Below are positions 52,719 through 64,000 of a DNA stretch of 64,000 nucleotides, one piece after another. The position numbers and the translations under genes were made by a program. A model generated the notes under the pieces. The model did not search any database. It saw only the letters and a list, made by a program, of their open reading frames with translations, and had not been told where the DNA came from. Source of the stretch: Streptomyces sp. HUAS MG91 (lineage in GTDB: Bacteria; Actinomycetota; Actinomycetes; Streptomycetales; Streptomycetaceae). Numbering within the stretch: position 1 is the first letter of the stretch; each line of letters begins with the position of its first letter. The DNA is taken from assembly GCF_040529335.1 (NCBI RefSeq), contig NZ_CP159534.1, positions 310,001 to 374,000 of the forward strand. The letters are read 5' to 3'.

Positions 52719-52964
52719 ATGATCGAAGACGCGGGACGTGACGGTTACCCCTCGGTCGTGGTGCACGCGGCCCAGCCCGGCGGGCGCCGGGTCCACATCC
52801 GGGGCGAGGACGCGGGCCTCGCCCGGTCGATGACGGACCTGGCGGAGTTCCTGCGCCGGGCCGGCCTCGAGGACGCGCCGCTCGACGATCCGGATGTCGT
52901 CGAGTGGCGCGGCGGCGGCAGCGGGATCTGGCCGGCGCGCATCGACGACCCGGACGATGTCTAG
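52719..52964 (+). CDS. Small acidic protein of unknown function
   Basis: The 81-residue protein starts at ATG 52719 after GAGGAAG at 8 bases. It is compact and acidic, with beta strands YPSVVVHA and RRVHIRG, a helix LARSMTDLAEFLRRAGL, and a VVEWRGGGSGIW tail. I do not recognise a family. It is divergent from the pseudo-caspase gene across 81 bases, so the two may be co-regulated (inference). Confidence 0.72.
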   Translation: MIEDAGRDGYPSVVVHAAQPGGRRVHIRGEDAGLARSMTDLAEFLRRAGLEDAPLDDPDVVEWRGGGSGIWPARIDDPDDV

Positions 52965-53008
52965 CACTACGACGCAGTACTACGCAGTACGCCTCGGTAC
53001 GACGATGT

Positions 53009-53956
53009 CTACCGGTATCCGGTGACGTCCGCGGGCCTGCCCGGGTCCTGGACCTCCACGAGATAGCGCCAGGCGTCCGGCCTGCTGCCGTCGAGGTCGG
53101 TGAAGCCGTAGGTCCTGGCGAGGCCGCCGCTGGACTGGGAGGTGCCGTTGAACCGGGCGACGTCCGGGTCGGCGGCGAGCGCGGCGACGGCGCGCCCGGT
53201 GTAGCGCGGGGTCTCCGAGATCGCGAAGTGCGGCTCGGCGGCGAGCGCGTCGCGCCAGGTCTCCTCGGTGACCGAGAACGCGTCGAGCATGATCTCCGAG
53301 CGCATCCAGCCGGGCGTGAGGGCCACGGCGGTCGCGCCGCGCGGGCCCAGTTCGTGGCCGAGGGCGAACGCCATGCGCAGCACGGCGCTCTTGGCGAGGT
53401 CGTAGAAGAAGGAGTTGCGGTAGTGCGCCCCGTTGTAGTCGGCGGTGCCGTCGGTCATCTCGACGACCAGGCCGCCGGGGGCGCGCAGCAGCAGCGGCAG
53501 CGCGAAGTGGCTGGTGATGGCGTGCGTCTCGACGGCGAGGCGGTGCAGCCGCAGTCCCTTGTCGAGGTCGTGCTCCCAGACGGGCGCGTTCCAGGCGAAG
53601 AGGTGCTCGCCGCCCCAGATGTCGTTGACGAGGACGTCGAGGCGGCCCTGTTCGGCGTCGACGCGCTCGACGAGGGCGCGCACCTGCGCGGGTTCCAGAT
53701 GGTCGGTGGGGACGGCGATGCCGTGGCCGCCCGCCGCGCTCACCAGGTCGGCGGTGTCCTCGATCGTCTCGGGGCGGTCGTACTCGGAGCGCCGCTCGCG
53801 GGTGGTGCGGCCGGTGACGTAGACGGTGGCGCCCGCCGCGCCGAGTTCCACGGCGATGCCGCGGCCGGCGCCGCGGGTCGCGCCCGCGACGAGGGCCACC
53901 CTGCCGTGCAACGGCCGGTCGTCCGTGGTGCTGCCGGGCTCTGCTGTGTCCGTCAT
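53009..53956 (-). CDS. SDR-family oxidoreductase
   Basis: The product (315 aa) has the Rossmann motif VALVAGATRGAGRGIAVELG, the SDR active site with YDLAKSAV (Y and K) and a preceding TDGTADYNGAHY, and GWMRSE in the C-terminal part. It resembles the DHRS1-like SDR branch. Substrate unknown. ATG 53956 is used; the frame is open upstream. Divergent from the persulfide operon with 206 bases between the starts. Confidence 0.87.
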   Translation of the reverse strand: MTDTAEPGSTTDDRPLHGRVALVAGATRGAGRGIAVELGAAGATVYVTGRTTRERRSEYDRPETIEDTADLVSAAGGHGIAVPTDHLEPAQVRALVERVDAEQGRLDVLVNDIWGGEHLFAWNAPVWEHDLDKGLRLHRLAVETHAITSHFALPLLLRAPGGLVVEMTDGTADYNGAHYRNSFFYDLAKSAVLRMAFALGHELGPRGATAVALTPGWMRSEIMLDAFSVTEETWRDALAAEPHFAISETPRYTGRAVAALAADPDVARFNGTSQSSGGLARTYGFTDLDGSRPDAWRYLVEVQDPGRPADVTGYR

Positions 53957-54097
53957 GACCTGCTCTTTCGTGTCGGTCCACCCGGCCGTGGCGGCCGGAC
54001 GCACCGAGTGTCCCCACGAATCCCGACACCTTCTGTCTGACTTTCCGCTCGTTCCCGCCGCCCGGCGGTGCGTGATCACCCTCACCCCGGCCCGCCG

Positions 54098-54134
54098 ATA
54101 CCCCCCTGGGTATAGCTGATACCCTCGGGGGTAT
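54098..54134. promoter_or_regulatory. Two CsoR/CstR-type operators
   Basis: ATACCCCCCTGGGTAT (54098-54113) and ATACCCTCGGGGGTAT (54119-54134) are two 16-bp palindromes of the TATACCCCCnnGGGGTATA type bound by the CsoR family, 5 bases apart and 29 bases before the CoA-disulfide reductase start. The cstR-like gene is third in the operon, so autoregulation is expected. Confidence 0.85.
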
Positions 54135-54162
54135 AGAGTCGTACGTGACATCGGAGGTTCCC

Positions 54163-56659
<2,497 letters not shown>

Positions 56660-56676
56660 CCCCCGTACAGGCGAGA

Positions 56677-56718
56677 CCGCCCCGGTGGGACCGCTTCCGG
56701 TCGGCCCCACCGGGGCGG
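56677..56718. terminator. Hairpin between cstR and the beta-glucosidase gene
   Basis: CCGCCCCGGTGGG (56677-56689) pairs perfectly with CCCACCGGGGCGG (56706-56718), and inside it ACCG-CTTC-CGGT forms a second stem. It lies in the 64-bp convergent gap and should stop both transcripts. Confidence 0.72.
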
Positions 56719-56723
56719 CGTTC

Positions 56724-58088
56724 TCAGGCGGCGCGCCGCACCCGCGCCCCGTGCCTGCGCACGATGTCCGCGTAGCGGTGACCGCTTCCCTTGATGGTGC
56801 GCACCTGCGTCTGGTAGTCGACGTGCACGAGGCCGAACCGCTTGTCGTAGCCGTAGGCCCACTCGAAGTTGTCGAGCAGCGACCAGGCGAAGTACCCGGC
56901 GAGCGGCGCGCCCTTGCGCACGGCGCGGGCGCAGGCCGCGAGGTGGTCGACGAGGTACTGCTCGCGCTCGGGGTCGTCGACGGTGCCGTCGGGGCGGACC
57001 ACGTCCGGGTACGCGGAGCCGTTCTCGGTGATGTACAGCTTCCGCGCGCCGTACTCGCTGGTCAGGCGGAGCAGCAGAGACTCGATGCCGTTCGCGTCGA
57101 CCTCCCAGTCCATGCCGGTGCGCGGCACGCCGAGCCGGCGCACGGCGTCGGCGTACGGCGCGGGACCCGCCGGGTGGTCGGCGATCGCGGACGGGAAGTA
57201 GTAGTTCAGGCCCAGCCAGTCCAGCGGGGCGGCGATCGTGTCCAGGTCGCCCGGCTGCTCGGGCAGTTCGACGCCGTAGACCTCGACCATGTCCTCGGGG
57301 AAGCCGCGGCCGTGCACCGGGTCGAGCCACCAGCGATTGGAGTGACCGTCCATGCGGCGGGCGGCGGCGATGTCCTCGGGCCGGTCGGTGGCGGGCTCCA
57401 CCTGGGCGAGGTTGAGGACGATGCCCACCTCGGCGTCGGGGACGGCCGCGCGGATCGCCTGCGTGGCGAGGCCGTGGCCGAGCAGCAGGTGGTACGAGGC
57501 CGGGACGGCGGCGTTCAGGTCGGCGAGGCCGGGCGCCATCCGGCCCTCCAGGTGGCCGATCCACGCCGAGCACAGCGGCTCGTTCAGCGGCGTCCAGTGC
57601 TTCACCCGGTCCCCGAGCCGCTCCGCGACCACGGACGCGTACTCCCCGAAGGCGAGAGCGGTCTCGCGCGCGGGCCAGCCGCCGCGGTCCTGCAACGCCT
57701 GGGGCAGGTCCCAGTGGTAGAGGGTGACCATCGGCGTGATGCCGTCCGCGAGCAGCGCGTCGGTCAGCCGGTCGTAGAAGTCCAGGCCCTTGGCGTTGAC
57801 CTGGCCGTCGCCGCCGGGGATGATCCGCGGCCAGGCGACGGAGAACCGGTAGGCGTTGGTGCCCAGCTGCTTGAGCAGGTCGAAGTCCTCGCGCCAGCGG
57901 TGGTAGTGGTCGCAGGCCACGTCACCGGTGTCGCCGTTGTCGACCTTGCCGGGCGTGTGCGAGAACGTGTCCCAGATCGAGGGCGCGCGGCCGTCCTCCG
58001 CGACCGCCCCTTCGATCTGGTACGCGGCAGTGGCCGTGCCCCACAGGAAGTCGTTCGGGAAGGCGGCGAGGTCTAGGGGCTCGGACAC
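56724..58088 (-). CDS. GH1 beta-glucosidase
   Basis: The 454-residue protein is a full GH1 beta-glucosidase with acid/base Glu170 (TPLNEP) and nucleophile Glu354 (YITENGSA), the N-terminal [14 protein letters not shown] and late [19 protein letters not shown]. It has no signal peptide, so it works inside on imported di- or oligosaccharides, releasing glucose. It is the last gene of a binding protein-permease-permease-glucosidase operon, the cebEFG-bglC order. GAAAGGAA precedes GTG 58088. Confidence 0.92.
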   Translation of the reverse strand: MSEPLDLAAFPNDFLWGTATAAYQIEGAVAEDGRAPSIWDTFSHTPGKVDNGDTGDVACDHYHRWREDFDLLKQLGTNAYRFSVAWPRIIPGGDGQVNAKGLDFYDRLTDALLADGITPMVTLYHWDLPQALQDRGGWPARETALAFGEYASVVAERLGDRVKHWTPLNEPLCSAWIGHLEGRMAPGLADLNAAVPASYHLLLGHGLATQAIRAAVPDAEVGIVLNLAQVEPATDRPEDIAAARRMDGHSNRWWLDPVHGRGFPEDMVEVYGVELPEQPGDLDTIAAPLDWLGLNYYFPSAIADHPAGPAPYADAVRRLGVPRTGMDWEVDANGIESLLLRLTSEYGARKLYITENGSAYPDVVRPDGTVDDPEREQYLVDHLAACARAVRKGAPLAGYFAWSLLDNFEWAYGYDKRFGLVHVDYQTQVRTIKGSGHRYADIVRRHGARVRRAA

Positions 58089-58129
58089 AAGGTTCCTTTC
58101 ACAAGTACGGTCTGCAGTAAAGGGGTCGG

Positions 58130-59026
58130 TCACTTGACCGCACCGGCGGTCAGGCCGGTGACGAGATAGCGCTGGAGGAGCAGGAAGCCGGCGACGACGG
58201 GCACGCTGACCACGAGCGAGGCGGCCATGATCTGGTTCCAGTACACGTCGTTGAGGTTGGCGTAGGCGCCGAGACCGACCGAGAGGGTGCGGGTGTCGTC
58301 GTTGGTCATGACCGAGGCGAACAGCACCTCGCCCCACGCAGTCATGAACGCGTAGACGGCGACGGCGACGATGCCGGGGATCGCGGCCGGCACGATGATC
58401 CGGAACAGCGCGCCGAGCGGGCCGCAGCCGTCGACGAGGGCGGCCTCGTCCAGGTCGCGCGGCACCGACTCGAAGTACCCGATGAGCATCCAGATCGCGA
58501 ACGGCAGCGTGAACGTCATGTAGGTGAGGATCAGTCCGCCGCGCGAGCCGAACAGGGCGATCCCGGTGGCGTTGCCGATGTTGACGTAGATGAGGAACAG
58601 CGGCAGCAGGAAGAGGATGCCGGGGAACATCTGCGTCGACAGCACGGTCACCGTGAACACGCGCTTGCCCTTGAAGCGGTAGCGGCTGACGGCGTACGCG
58701 GCGAACACCGCGACGATCACCGAGCAGACCGTCGCCGCACCCGCCACGATCAGCGAGTTCACGAAGTACTTGGCGAGCGGGACCGTCTTCCAGATGTCGA
58801 TGTACGGGCGGAAAGTCAGCCCGCTGGGGATCCAGCGGAACTTGCCCTGGACGTCCTGGAGCGGCTTGAGCGAGCTGGAGACCATGACGAACACGGGCAG
58901 CAGCACGAAGGCGGCGAGCAGCGTCAGGAAGATCCGGCGGGACCACAGGAAGGACTGCGGCGTGGCCATCGGCGAGCGGTGGCGCACCCGGGTGTCCACG
59001 GCCTTGGCCACGGAGGTGTCAGACAT
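58130..59026 (-). CDS. Sugar ABC transporter permease (MalG/CebG-like)
   Basis: The 298-residue membrane protein has six helices and the EAA-type loop [24 protein letters not shown], by which it contacts a shared sugar ATPase encoded elsewhere. It pairs with the next permease. It overlaps the upstream permease stop by 8 bases. No ATPase gene is in the operon, as is normal for Streptomyces sugar importers served by MsiK. Confidence 0.9.
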   Translation of the reverse strand: MSDTSVAKAVDTRVRHRSPMATPQSFLWSRRIFLTLLAAFVLLPVFVMVSSSLKPLQDVQGKFRWIPSGLTFRPYIDIWKTVPLAKYFVNSLIVAGAATVCSVIVAVFAAYAVSRYRFKGKRVFTVTVLSTQMFPGILFLLPLFLIYVNIGNATGIALFGSRGGLILTYMTFTLPFAIWMLIGYFESVPRDLDEAALVDGCGPLGALFRIIVPAAIPGIVAVAVYAFMTAWGEVLFASVMTNDDTRTLSVGLGAYANLNDVYWNQIMAASLVVSVPVVAGFLLLQRYLVTGLTAGAVK

Positions 59027-60026
59027 CGGAAGTCTTCCTTCCGCGCGAGGTGAGCGCCAGGTAGACGCCCGTCACGACGAGCAGGAACAGCAGGAGCAGG
59101 ACGGACATGGCGGATCCGGTGCCGAAGTTCCAGGTGACGAACGAGGACTGGTAGATGTGCACGGAGATGATGTCGGCCGCCTCGGGCGCCGCCTTGCCGA
59201 ACATCACGTAGGGCGTGTTGAAGTCGTTGAACGTCCACAGGAACAGCACGAGGACGAGCACCTGGTTCACCGGGCGCAGCGAGGGCAGCGTGATGCGGCG
59301 CAGCTGCTGCCACAGGCCGGCGCCGTCGAGCGAGGCGGCCTCGTACATCTCCTTGGGGATGTTCTGCAGTCCGGCCATCACGATGAGGAAGGCGAACGGC
59401 CAGCCTTTCCACACCGAGACGGTGAGCAGGGCGTAGAAGCTGTTGTCGCCGATCAGCCAGAAGGACGGCTTGTCGGTGACGCCGAGCTGGTCGTGCAGGA
59501 CGTGATTGATCAGGCCGTTGTCGTGCTGGAACATGAAGACCCAGGTGATCACGGCGGCGTAGACGGGCAGCGCGTACGGGATCAGGAACAGGGCGCGCAG
59601 GATGCCGCGGCCCTTGAACGTCTCCTGCATGAAGACCGCCGCGGCGGTGCCGATGGCCCAGCACAGGCCGACCGACAGGACGGTGAACAGACAGGTGACG
59701 AAGAAGGAGTGGAGCAGCGCCTGGCCGACCGGGGCGTCGAAGTCGACGGCGACCTTGAAGTTGTCGAGACCGGCCCAGGGGGCCGAGGTCCAGTCCCTGA
59801 TGAAGAACTGGGTGAGCTCCCTGAAGCTCATCACGACGCCCATCACCATGGGCACGAGGTGCACGAGGAGTTCGAGCACGAGAGCGGGCAGGAGCAGCAG
59901 GTAGGGCAGGCCGATCCGGCGGATCCGCCCGGGGCGGCGGCTCTTGCCGCTCGCCGACCCGGGGGAGTTCTTGCCGACGGCCCGCCCCTCCCCCGCCGGT
60001 GCGGGGGAAGGGGCGGTGGTGGTCAT
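59019..60026 (-). CDS. Sugar ABC transporter permease (MalF/CebF-like)
   Basis: The product (335 aa) starts with a polar, Pro/Ser-rich cytosolic tail (~1-40), then six helices and the EAA loop SLDGAGLWQQLRRITLPSLRPV. It forms the channel with the MalG-like partner. ATG 60026 follows GGAG; a GTG just upstream overlaps the binding-protein stop. Expected to import oligosaccharides such as cellobiose, given the neighbouring GH1. Confidence 0.88.
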   Translation of the reverse strand: MTTTAPSPAPAGEGRAVGKNSPGSASGKSRRPGRIRRIGLPYLLLLPALVLELLVHLVPMVMGVVMSFRELTQFFIRDWTSAPWAGLDNFKVAVDFDAPVGQALLHSFFVTCLFTVLSVGLCWAIGTAAAVFMQETFKGRGILRALFLIPYALPVYAAVITWVFMFQHDNGLINHVLHDQLGVTDKPSFWLIGDNSFYALLTVSVWKGWPFAFLIVMAGLQNIPKEMYEAASLDGAGLWQQLRRITLPSLRPVNQVLVLVLFLWTFNDFNTPYVMFGKAAPEAADIISVHIYQSSFVTWNFGTGSAMSVLLLLFLLVVTGVYLALTSRGRKTSDV

Positions 60027-60040
60027 CGCGGTCTCCGTGC

Positions 60041-61357
60041 TCACTTGTTCGGCATCGACTGCTGCGCCTTGGTCAGCGCCGCCTTCACGGACTCCGTGGT
60101 GACGGCCTTGCCGTTGGCCGCGTCGGCGAACAGTTCCTTGACGGCCGTACCGACCGCCGTCTCGAACTGGGACTCCTCGGCGACCTGGGGCAGCGGCGCG
60201 GCGCTCTTGGCCAGGGTGTCCTTGAGCACGCCCGTGGTCGCGGACTCGAACGCCGGGTCGTTCTGCGCGGCCTTGACCGGCGGGATGGAGCCGTAGGTCT
60301 TGTTGAGGAGCTTGGACTCCTCGTCGCTGGTCATGAACTTCACGAACTTCGTGGCGCCGTCGGCGTTCTTGGTGTTCTTGAAGACGGCGATGTTGATGCC
60401 GGCGACCATCGAGTTGACCTGGTTGCCGGTGCCGGGGGCGCCGGACTGGACGGGCGCGGGGACCACGCCGTAGTCGTCCTCGGACATGCCCTGCGACTTG
60501 AACGTGGAGGCGGCGGCCTGCCACAGGACCATGGCCGTCTTGCCCTTGGAGAAGTCGCTCAGGGACTGGTTCTGCGCGTACTCGGCGTTGCCGGGCGCGA
60601 TGATCTTGTCCTTGGCCATCAGGTCGACGTACTGCTTGACGGCCGCGACCGCGCCGTCGGAGGTGAAGTCCGGCTTGCCGTCGGCGGTGAACCAGTCGGC
60701 GCCGCGCTGCTTCGCCATGACGAAGATCTGGTGGATGTTGTTGGACAGGTTCGAACCCTCGGCGCCCAGACCCCACTTGCCGTTCTTGGAGATCTTCTTG
60801 CCGTCGGCGACGACCTCGTCCCAGGTCGTCGGGGGCTTGGATATCCCGGCGTCCTTGAACATCTTCTTGTTGTAGTAGAGCGCGTACGACATCGAGTACA
60901 GCGGCACCGCCGCCGGGTCCTTGCCCTCGGGGCCCGCCGAGCCGAGCGCCGAGGAGACGAACCGGTCCTTGCCGCCGATCTTGTCGAACTGCTTGGCGTC
61001 CCAGGGCAGCAGCGCGCCGGTCGCCTGCAGCGAGGCGCTCCAGGTGTTGCCGATGTTCAGCACGTCGGGGCCCTGGCCCGAGGTGGTCGCGGCCATGATG
61101 CGGTTGAGCAGGTCCGACCACGGGACGACTTCGAGCTTGACCTTGATCCCGGTCTTCTTCTCGAACTTGTCGAGCTCCGGCTGGAGGACCTTCTTGTCGA
61201 CCTGGATGCTCGCACCCTGGTTCGACGCCCAGTACGTGAGGGTCTTCGGGGAGTCGTTGGAACCGCCCCCCGTGGAAGAGCCGCCGCCACAGGCGGTCGC
61301 GGCGAGGGCGAGCGACGCGGTGACGGCACCGACGGCGGTGGCTCGGATTCTGCTCAT
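60041..61357 (-). CDS. Extracellular sugar-binding lipoprotein
   Basis: The 438-residue protein has a lipoprotein signal with Cys23 (AATACGGG) and a Gly/Ser-rich linker. The mature part is a family 1 solute-binding protein: LTYWASNQGASIQVDKKVL, LYSMSYALYYNKKMFKDAGI, TTWDEVVADGKKI, and GINIAVFKNTKNADGATKFVKFM. It captures oligosaccharides for the permease pair. First gene of the operon; a TTAA-containing repeat sits in the divergent region before it. Confidence 0.92.
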   Translation of the reverse strand: MSRIRATAVGAVTASLALAATACGGGSSTGGGSNDSPKTLTYWASNQGASIQVDKKVLQPELDKFEKKTGIKVKLEVVPWSDLLNRIMAATTSGQGPDVLNIGNTWSASLQATGALLPWDAKQFDKIGGKDRFVSSALGSAGPEGKDPAAVPLYSMSYALYYNKKMFKDAGISKPPTTWDEVVADGKKISKNGKWGLGAEGSNLSNNIHQIFVMAKQRGADWFTADGKPDFTSDGAVAAVKQYVDLMAKDKIIAPGNAEYAQNQSLSDFSKGKTAMVLWQAAASTFKSQGMSEDDYGVVPAPVQSGAPGTGNQVNSMVAGINIAVFKNTKNADGATKFVKFMTSDEESKLLNKTYGSIPPVKAAQNDPAFESATTGVLKDTLAKSAAPLPQVAEESQFETAVGTAVKELFADAANGKAVTTESVKAALTKAQQSMPNK

Positions 61358-61487
61358 GCTCCAGGTGTCCCTTTCCGGAGGAAGTCGACGAGGGGTGGTT
61401 CAAGGCGGCTCGGCGAGGAGCACGAAGGGGGCGCGGCCAACATCGGCGAACCGACCGCCCACTTCAACTCTTGAAGGCCCTTACGAC

Positions 61488-61508
61488 TTAATTTAGGACG
61501 TGAGTTAA
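61488..61508. promoter_or_regulatory. Putative ROK operator in the divergent sugar region
   Basis: TTAATTTAGGACGTGAGTTAA (given in parts: TTAA at 61488-61491 and 61505-61508) is an AT-rich element with symmetric TTAA ends in the 223-bp gap between the sugar-binding gene and the ROK regulator. ROK repressors bind such AT-rich inverted sequences. Assignment by position only. Confidence 0.4.
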
Positions 61509-61580
61509 ACCGCACGAGAAGGTACCGTCAAGGGGGTCGGAGCTAACAACTTCGAGTCGGACAGAGCCTGAAGGAGACAC

Positions 61581-62873
61581 ATGGCCGGGCGGCGCGGTGG
61601 ACGGACAGTGCACGACCTGCGAAGGGAGAACCGGACCGCCCTATTGCAACAGTTGTATTTCAACGGCCCGATGAGCCGGAACGAGCTGGGCCCCGCGATC
61701 GGCCTGAGTTCAGGTTCCATCAGCAACGTGGTGGCCGAACTCGCCGCGGACGGCCTGGTCGAGGAGGCCGGCAGCGTCGAGTCCGAGGGCGGCAGACCCC
61801 GCACCCTGCTGCGCATCGTGCCCGGCTGCGGGCGGCTGATCGGCGTGGACGTGGGCGAGACCCGGATCAGGGTGGAGCTGCTCGATCTGTCGCTGACCGA
61901 GCTGGCGCGCACCGAGCGCCCGCTGGACCTGAAGGGGCATCCGGTCGAGGGCGTCGCCGAGCTGATCGCGTCGGGGATCCACGAGGTGCTCGACGCGGGC
62001 CGGGCCCATCCGGGCCCGCTGCTGGGCGTCGGCATCGGCGTGCCCGGCATCGTCGCGCACACCGCCGAGGGCGCGGTCGTGCACGGGCAGACGGTCGGCT
62101 GGGCCGCGGTGCCGCTGGAGTCGGTACTGCGCCGGGCCTGCCAACTCCCGCCCACGGTCGACTACTTCATCGACAACGGCGCCCGGACCCTCGGCCAGGC
62201 GGAGATGTGGTTCGGCGCGGGCCGGGGCACGCAGAACGCGGTGGTGGTGCTCTTCGGCTCCGGTGTCGGCGCCTGCGTGGTGACGGGCGACGCGGCGCAG
62301 GCCCGGGCCGTCGAGTGGGGCCATCTGACGGTACGGGTACGGGGGCGCCGCTGCCGGTGCGGCGCCCTGGGCTGCCTGGAGGCGTACGCGGGCGCCGAGG
62401 CTCTCCTCGACCGGTGGCGGGAGGCGGGCGGGCGGCCGCCGGTGGGCGCGGACGAGGAGACGGCACTGGCCGCGATGATGGACGCCGCGCACCCGCGTGA
62501 GCCGGGCCGGGTTCCCGAGCCGACGGCCCTGGCCATCATCGAGGAGACGGCCGAGTACCTCGGCGCGGGCCTGTCCGACCTGGTCAACCTCTTCCAGCCG
62601 GACCGCGTGCTGGTCGGCGGCTGGGCCGGACTCCAGCTCGGCGAGCGGTTCCTGACCTCGGTGCGCCGCCATCTGCCGACGTACGCGCTCTCCTACCCCG
62701 TGTCCCGGGTCAGCGTGGAGCTCGGACGGCTCGGCCCCGACGCGGTGACCGTGGGCGCGGCGACGCTCCCGCTGGCGGCGTTCTTCGCCCGCGGCGGCCG
62801 TCCTCCCGAGGCGCCCCGGGAGGTCGAACCACCGGCCTGGCACGGGGCGTTGCGAGGTCGCGCGCTGCACTGA
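61581..62873 (+). CDS. ROK-family transcriptional regulator
   Basis: The 430-residue protein has an N-terminal winged helix (~10-75: RTALLQQLYFNGPMSRNEL, GSISNVVAELAADGLVEEAG) and a ROK sugar-kinase-like domain (~85-400) with the zinc motif CRCGALGCLEAY and ATP/sugar-site loops GVDVGETRIRVEL and LFGSGVGACV. It is divergent from the sugar ABC operon, so it probably controls that operon by sensing a sugar or phosphorylated sugar. The ATG 61581 has GAAGGAG upstream. Confidence 0.9.
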   Translation: MAGRRGGRTVHDLRRENRTALLQQLYFNGPMSRNELGPAIGLSSGSISNVVAELAADGLVEEAGSVESEGGRPRTLLRIVPGCGRLIGVDVGETRIRVELLDLSLTELARTERPLDLKGHPVEGVAELIASGIHEVLDAGRAHPGPLLGVGIGVPGIVAHTAEGAVVHGQTVGWAAVPLESVLRRACQLPPTVDYFIDNGARTLGQAEMWFGAGRGTQNAVVVLFGSGVGACVVTGDAAQARAVEWGHLTVRVRGRRCRCGALGCLEAYAGAEALLDRWREAGGRPPVGADEETALAAMMDAAHPREPGRVPEPTALAIIEETAEYLGAGLSDLVNLFQPDRVLVGGWAGLQLGERFLTSVRRHLPTYALSYPVSRVSVELGRLGPDAVTVGAATLPLAAFFARGGRPPEAPREVEPPAWHGALRGRALH

Positions 62874-62892
62874 ACCGGCGCGCGGCAGAGTG

Positions 62893-63933
62893 TCACGCCG
62901 ACTCCCGCACCACCAGTTCCGGGTCGAAGATCCGCGAGGTGGGCTCGGTGCGCTCCCCGAGGACGAACTCGTGGAGGAGTTCCGCCATGGCCGCGGCCAT
63001 GGCCTCCACCGGCTGCCTGACGGTGGTCAGGGGCGGCCGGCAGGCGAGAGCGGCGCTGGAGTCGTCGAACCCGACGACGGCCACGTCCTCGGGCACCCGT
63101 CTGCCCCGGTCGCGCAGGACGCGGCAGACGCCCTGCGCCATCAGGTCGTTGGCGGCGAACACGGAGTCGATGTCGGGGTGTTCGGCGAGCAGCCGCTCCA
63201 TCGCCGCGACGCCGCTGTCCAGGGTGAACCCGCCCTCGGCGATCGGGACGTACGGCACGCCGCCGCGCTCCATGCCGTCCCGGAACCCGGCGAGCCGCTC
63301 CTGCCCCGCGGGCAGGTCGAGCGGCCCGGAGACGGTGGCCGGCCGACGGCAGCCGCGGGCGAGCAGATGGCGGGCGGCGAGCAGGCCGCCGTCGCGGTGG
63401 GCGAGGTCGACGTAGCTGATCGGCGCGGCCACCGCGGGCCGTGCGAAGCACACCGCGGGCAGCCGTCCGGCGGCGAGCTGCGCGGGCAGCGGGTCCTCGG
63501 CGTGCGTGGAGACCACGAGCGCACCGTCGGCGCTGCCCTGCCGCAGATAGTCGACGACCTGGCGGCGCGCGTCGTCGGAGTCGGCGAACATGAGCACCGG
63601 GTGCATCGAGCGCGGCCGCAGGAAGCCGACGACCCCGGTGACCACCCGCCCGAAGAACGGGTCGGCGAACACCCGGGCGGTGAAGTCGCCCTGCCCGCCG
63701 TCGCGCTCGTCCCCGGCGCCGGACACCACGAGCGCGATGGTCTGCGCCCGCCGGGTGACCAGCGAGCGGGCCGCCTGGTTCGGCGTGTATCCCGTCCGCT
63801 CGACGGCCTGGCGGACCAGGTCCTGGATGCCCGGATCCACGTTCCGTACGCCGTTGATGACCCGGGAGACCGTGGCCCGGGAGACGCCGGCCTCCCGCGC
63901 CACGTCCTCCAAGGTCGGCACGCTTTTGCTCAT
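62893..63933 (-). CDS. LacI-family transcriptional regulator
   Basis: The product (346 aa) has the LacI HTH at the N-terminus (TLEDVAREAGVSRATVSRVING) with hinge helix NQAARSLVTRR, then a periplasmic-binding-protein-like effector domain (VAVVGFDDSSAAL, SVFAANDLMAQGVCRVL). Similar to the CebR group, which represses cellobiose genes. It converges with the ROK gene. A GGGAGCGCTCTCCC-like palindrome lies 29 bases upstream of its start and may be its autoregulatory site. Its real targets may lie to the right of the window. Confidence 0.88.
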   Translation of the reverse strand: MSKSVPTLEDVAREAGVSRATVSRVINGVRNVDPGIQDLVRQAVERTGYTPNQAARSLVTRRAQTIALVVSGAGDERDGGQGDFTARVFADPFFGRVVTGVVGFLRPRSMHPVLMFADSDDARRQVVDYLRQGSADGALVVSTHAEDPLPAQLAAGRLPAVCFARPAVAAPISYVDLAHRDGGLLAARHLLARGCRRPATVSGPLDLPAGQERLAGFRDGMERGGVPYVPIAEGGFTLDSGVAAMERLLAEHPDIDSVFAANDLMAQGVCRVLRDRGRRVPEDVAVVGFDDSSAALACRPPLTTVRQPVEAMAAAMAELLHEFVLGERTEPTSRIFDPELVVRESA

Positions 63934-63961
63934 GACCCCACCTTATCCGCCGCCCACGACT

Positions 63962-63982
63962 CTCGGGGAGCGCTCTCCCGAG
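63962..63982. promoter_or_regulatory. LacI/CebR-like operator
   Basis: CTCGGGGAGCGCTCTCCCGAG has outer arms CTCGGG/CCCGAG and the central AGCGCT. It differs slightly from the CebR consensus TGGGAGCGCTCCCA. Placed 29 bases upstream of the LacI start, it probably serves autoregulation. Confidence 0.6.
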
Positions 63983-64000
63983 GCGTTGGCCAGGTGGCGG

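Overview
The window is very GC-rich, with dense genes on both strands, GC-rich third codon positions, many GTG/TTG starts, Tat and lipoprotein signals, and families such as PucR, BMP, DUF5709, DUF6629, GlxA and PF04672 methyltransferases. This points to a Streptomyces or close streptomycete chromosome. I see no rRNA, tRNA, CRISPR array, phage block or complete IS. Composition looks even throughout, so I see no obvious recent island.

Layout. 1-9.4 kb: an MFS transporter fused to a SpoIIE-type phosphatase and cut by the left edge, then a PucR regulator with a PLP decarboxylase-like enzyme, a permease and an N-acyl-D-amino-acid deacylase-like hydrolase. 9.4-18.3 kb: a PAS-GAF-SpoIIE-HATPase phosphatase, then a five-gene BMP-type ABC importer operon ending in an ornithine-cyclodeaminase-like gene, with a divergent GntR/FCD regulator. 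18.3-23.1 kb: glutaminase fused to STAS, DinB, WrbA, a ferredoxin/CDGSH protein and another membrane SpoIIE phosphatase. 23.2-27.3 kb: a quiC-like 3-dehydroshikimate dehydratase, its TetR regulator with a clear operator, and an MHS-type permease. 27.4-38.4 kb: small membrane and secreted proteins, a MarR/FUSC exporter pair, a GlxA/DJ-1 divergent pair, and a membrane protein with a PstS-like sensor domain. 38.3-41 kb: an XRE-cupin regulator and BenE benzoate transporter with tandem palindromes between them, then a class I amidotransferase. 41-45.3 kb: a fructosamine-kinase-like protein, a DapB-like/CMD pair, and a Tat-exported cholesterol oxidase preceded by a KstR-like box. 45.4-51.1 kb: methyltransferase, 2-hydroxyacid dehydrogenase, Rho-N-like protein, GH16, RNase HI, F420-type protein and a GH114 lipoprotein. 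51.1-53 kb: a MITE-like 180-bp hairpin whose end supplies the stop of a gene that looks like an inactivated caspase-like protein, divergent from a small unknown gene. 53-56.7 kb: SDR, then a persulfide operon (CoA-disulfide reductase-rhodanese, rhodanese-TM, CstR) with two CsoR/CstR-type operators. 56.7-64 kb: a sugar ABC importer with GH1 beta-glucosidase, a divergent ROK regulator and a LacI regulator.

Themes: aromatic and hydroaromatic acid handling (quiC/MHS, BenE, FUSC), three SpoIIE-type phosphatases within 23 kb, sugar scavenging (GH16, GH1, GH114, ABC), and sulfane-sulfur defence. No single large unknown system is evident. The strongest candidates for new biology are the MFS-phosphatase fusion, the pseudo-caspase/small-gene locus with the MITE, the PstS-like transmembrane sensor, and the FUSC transporter with an extra beta domain.
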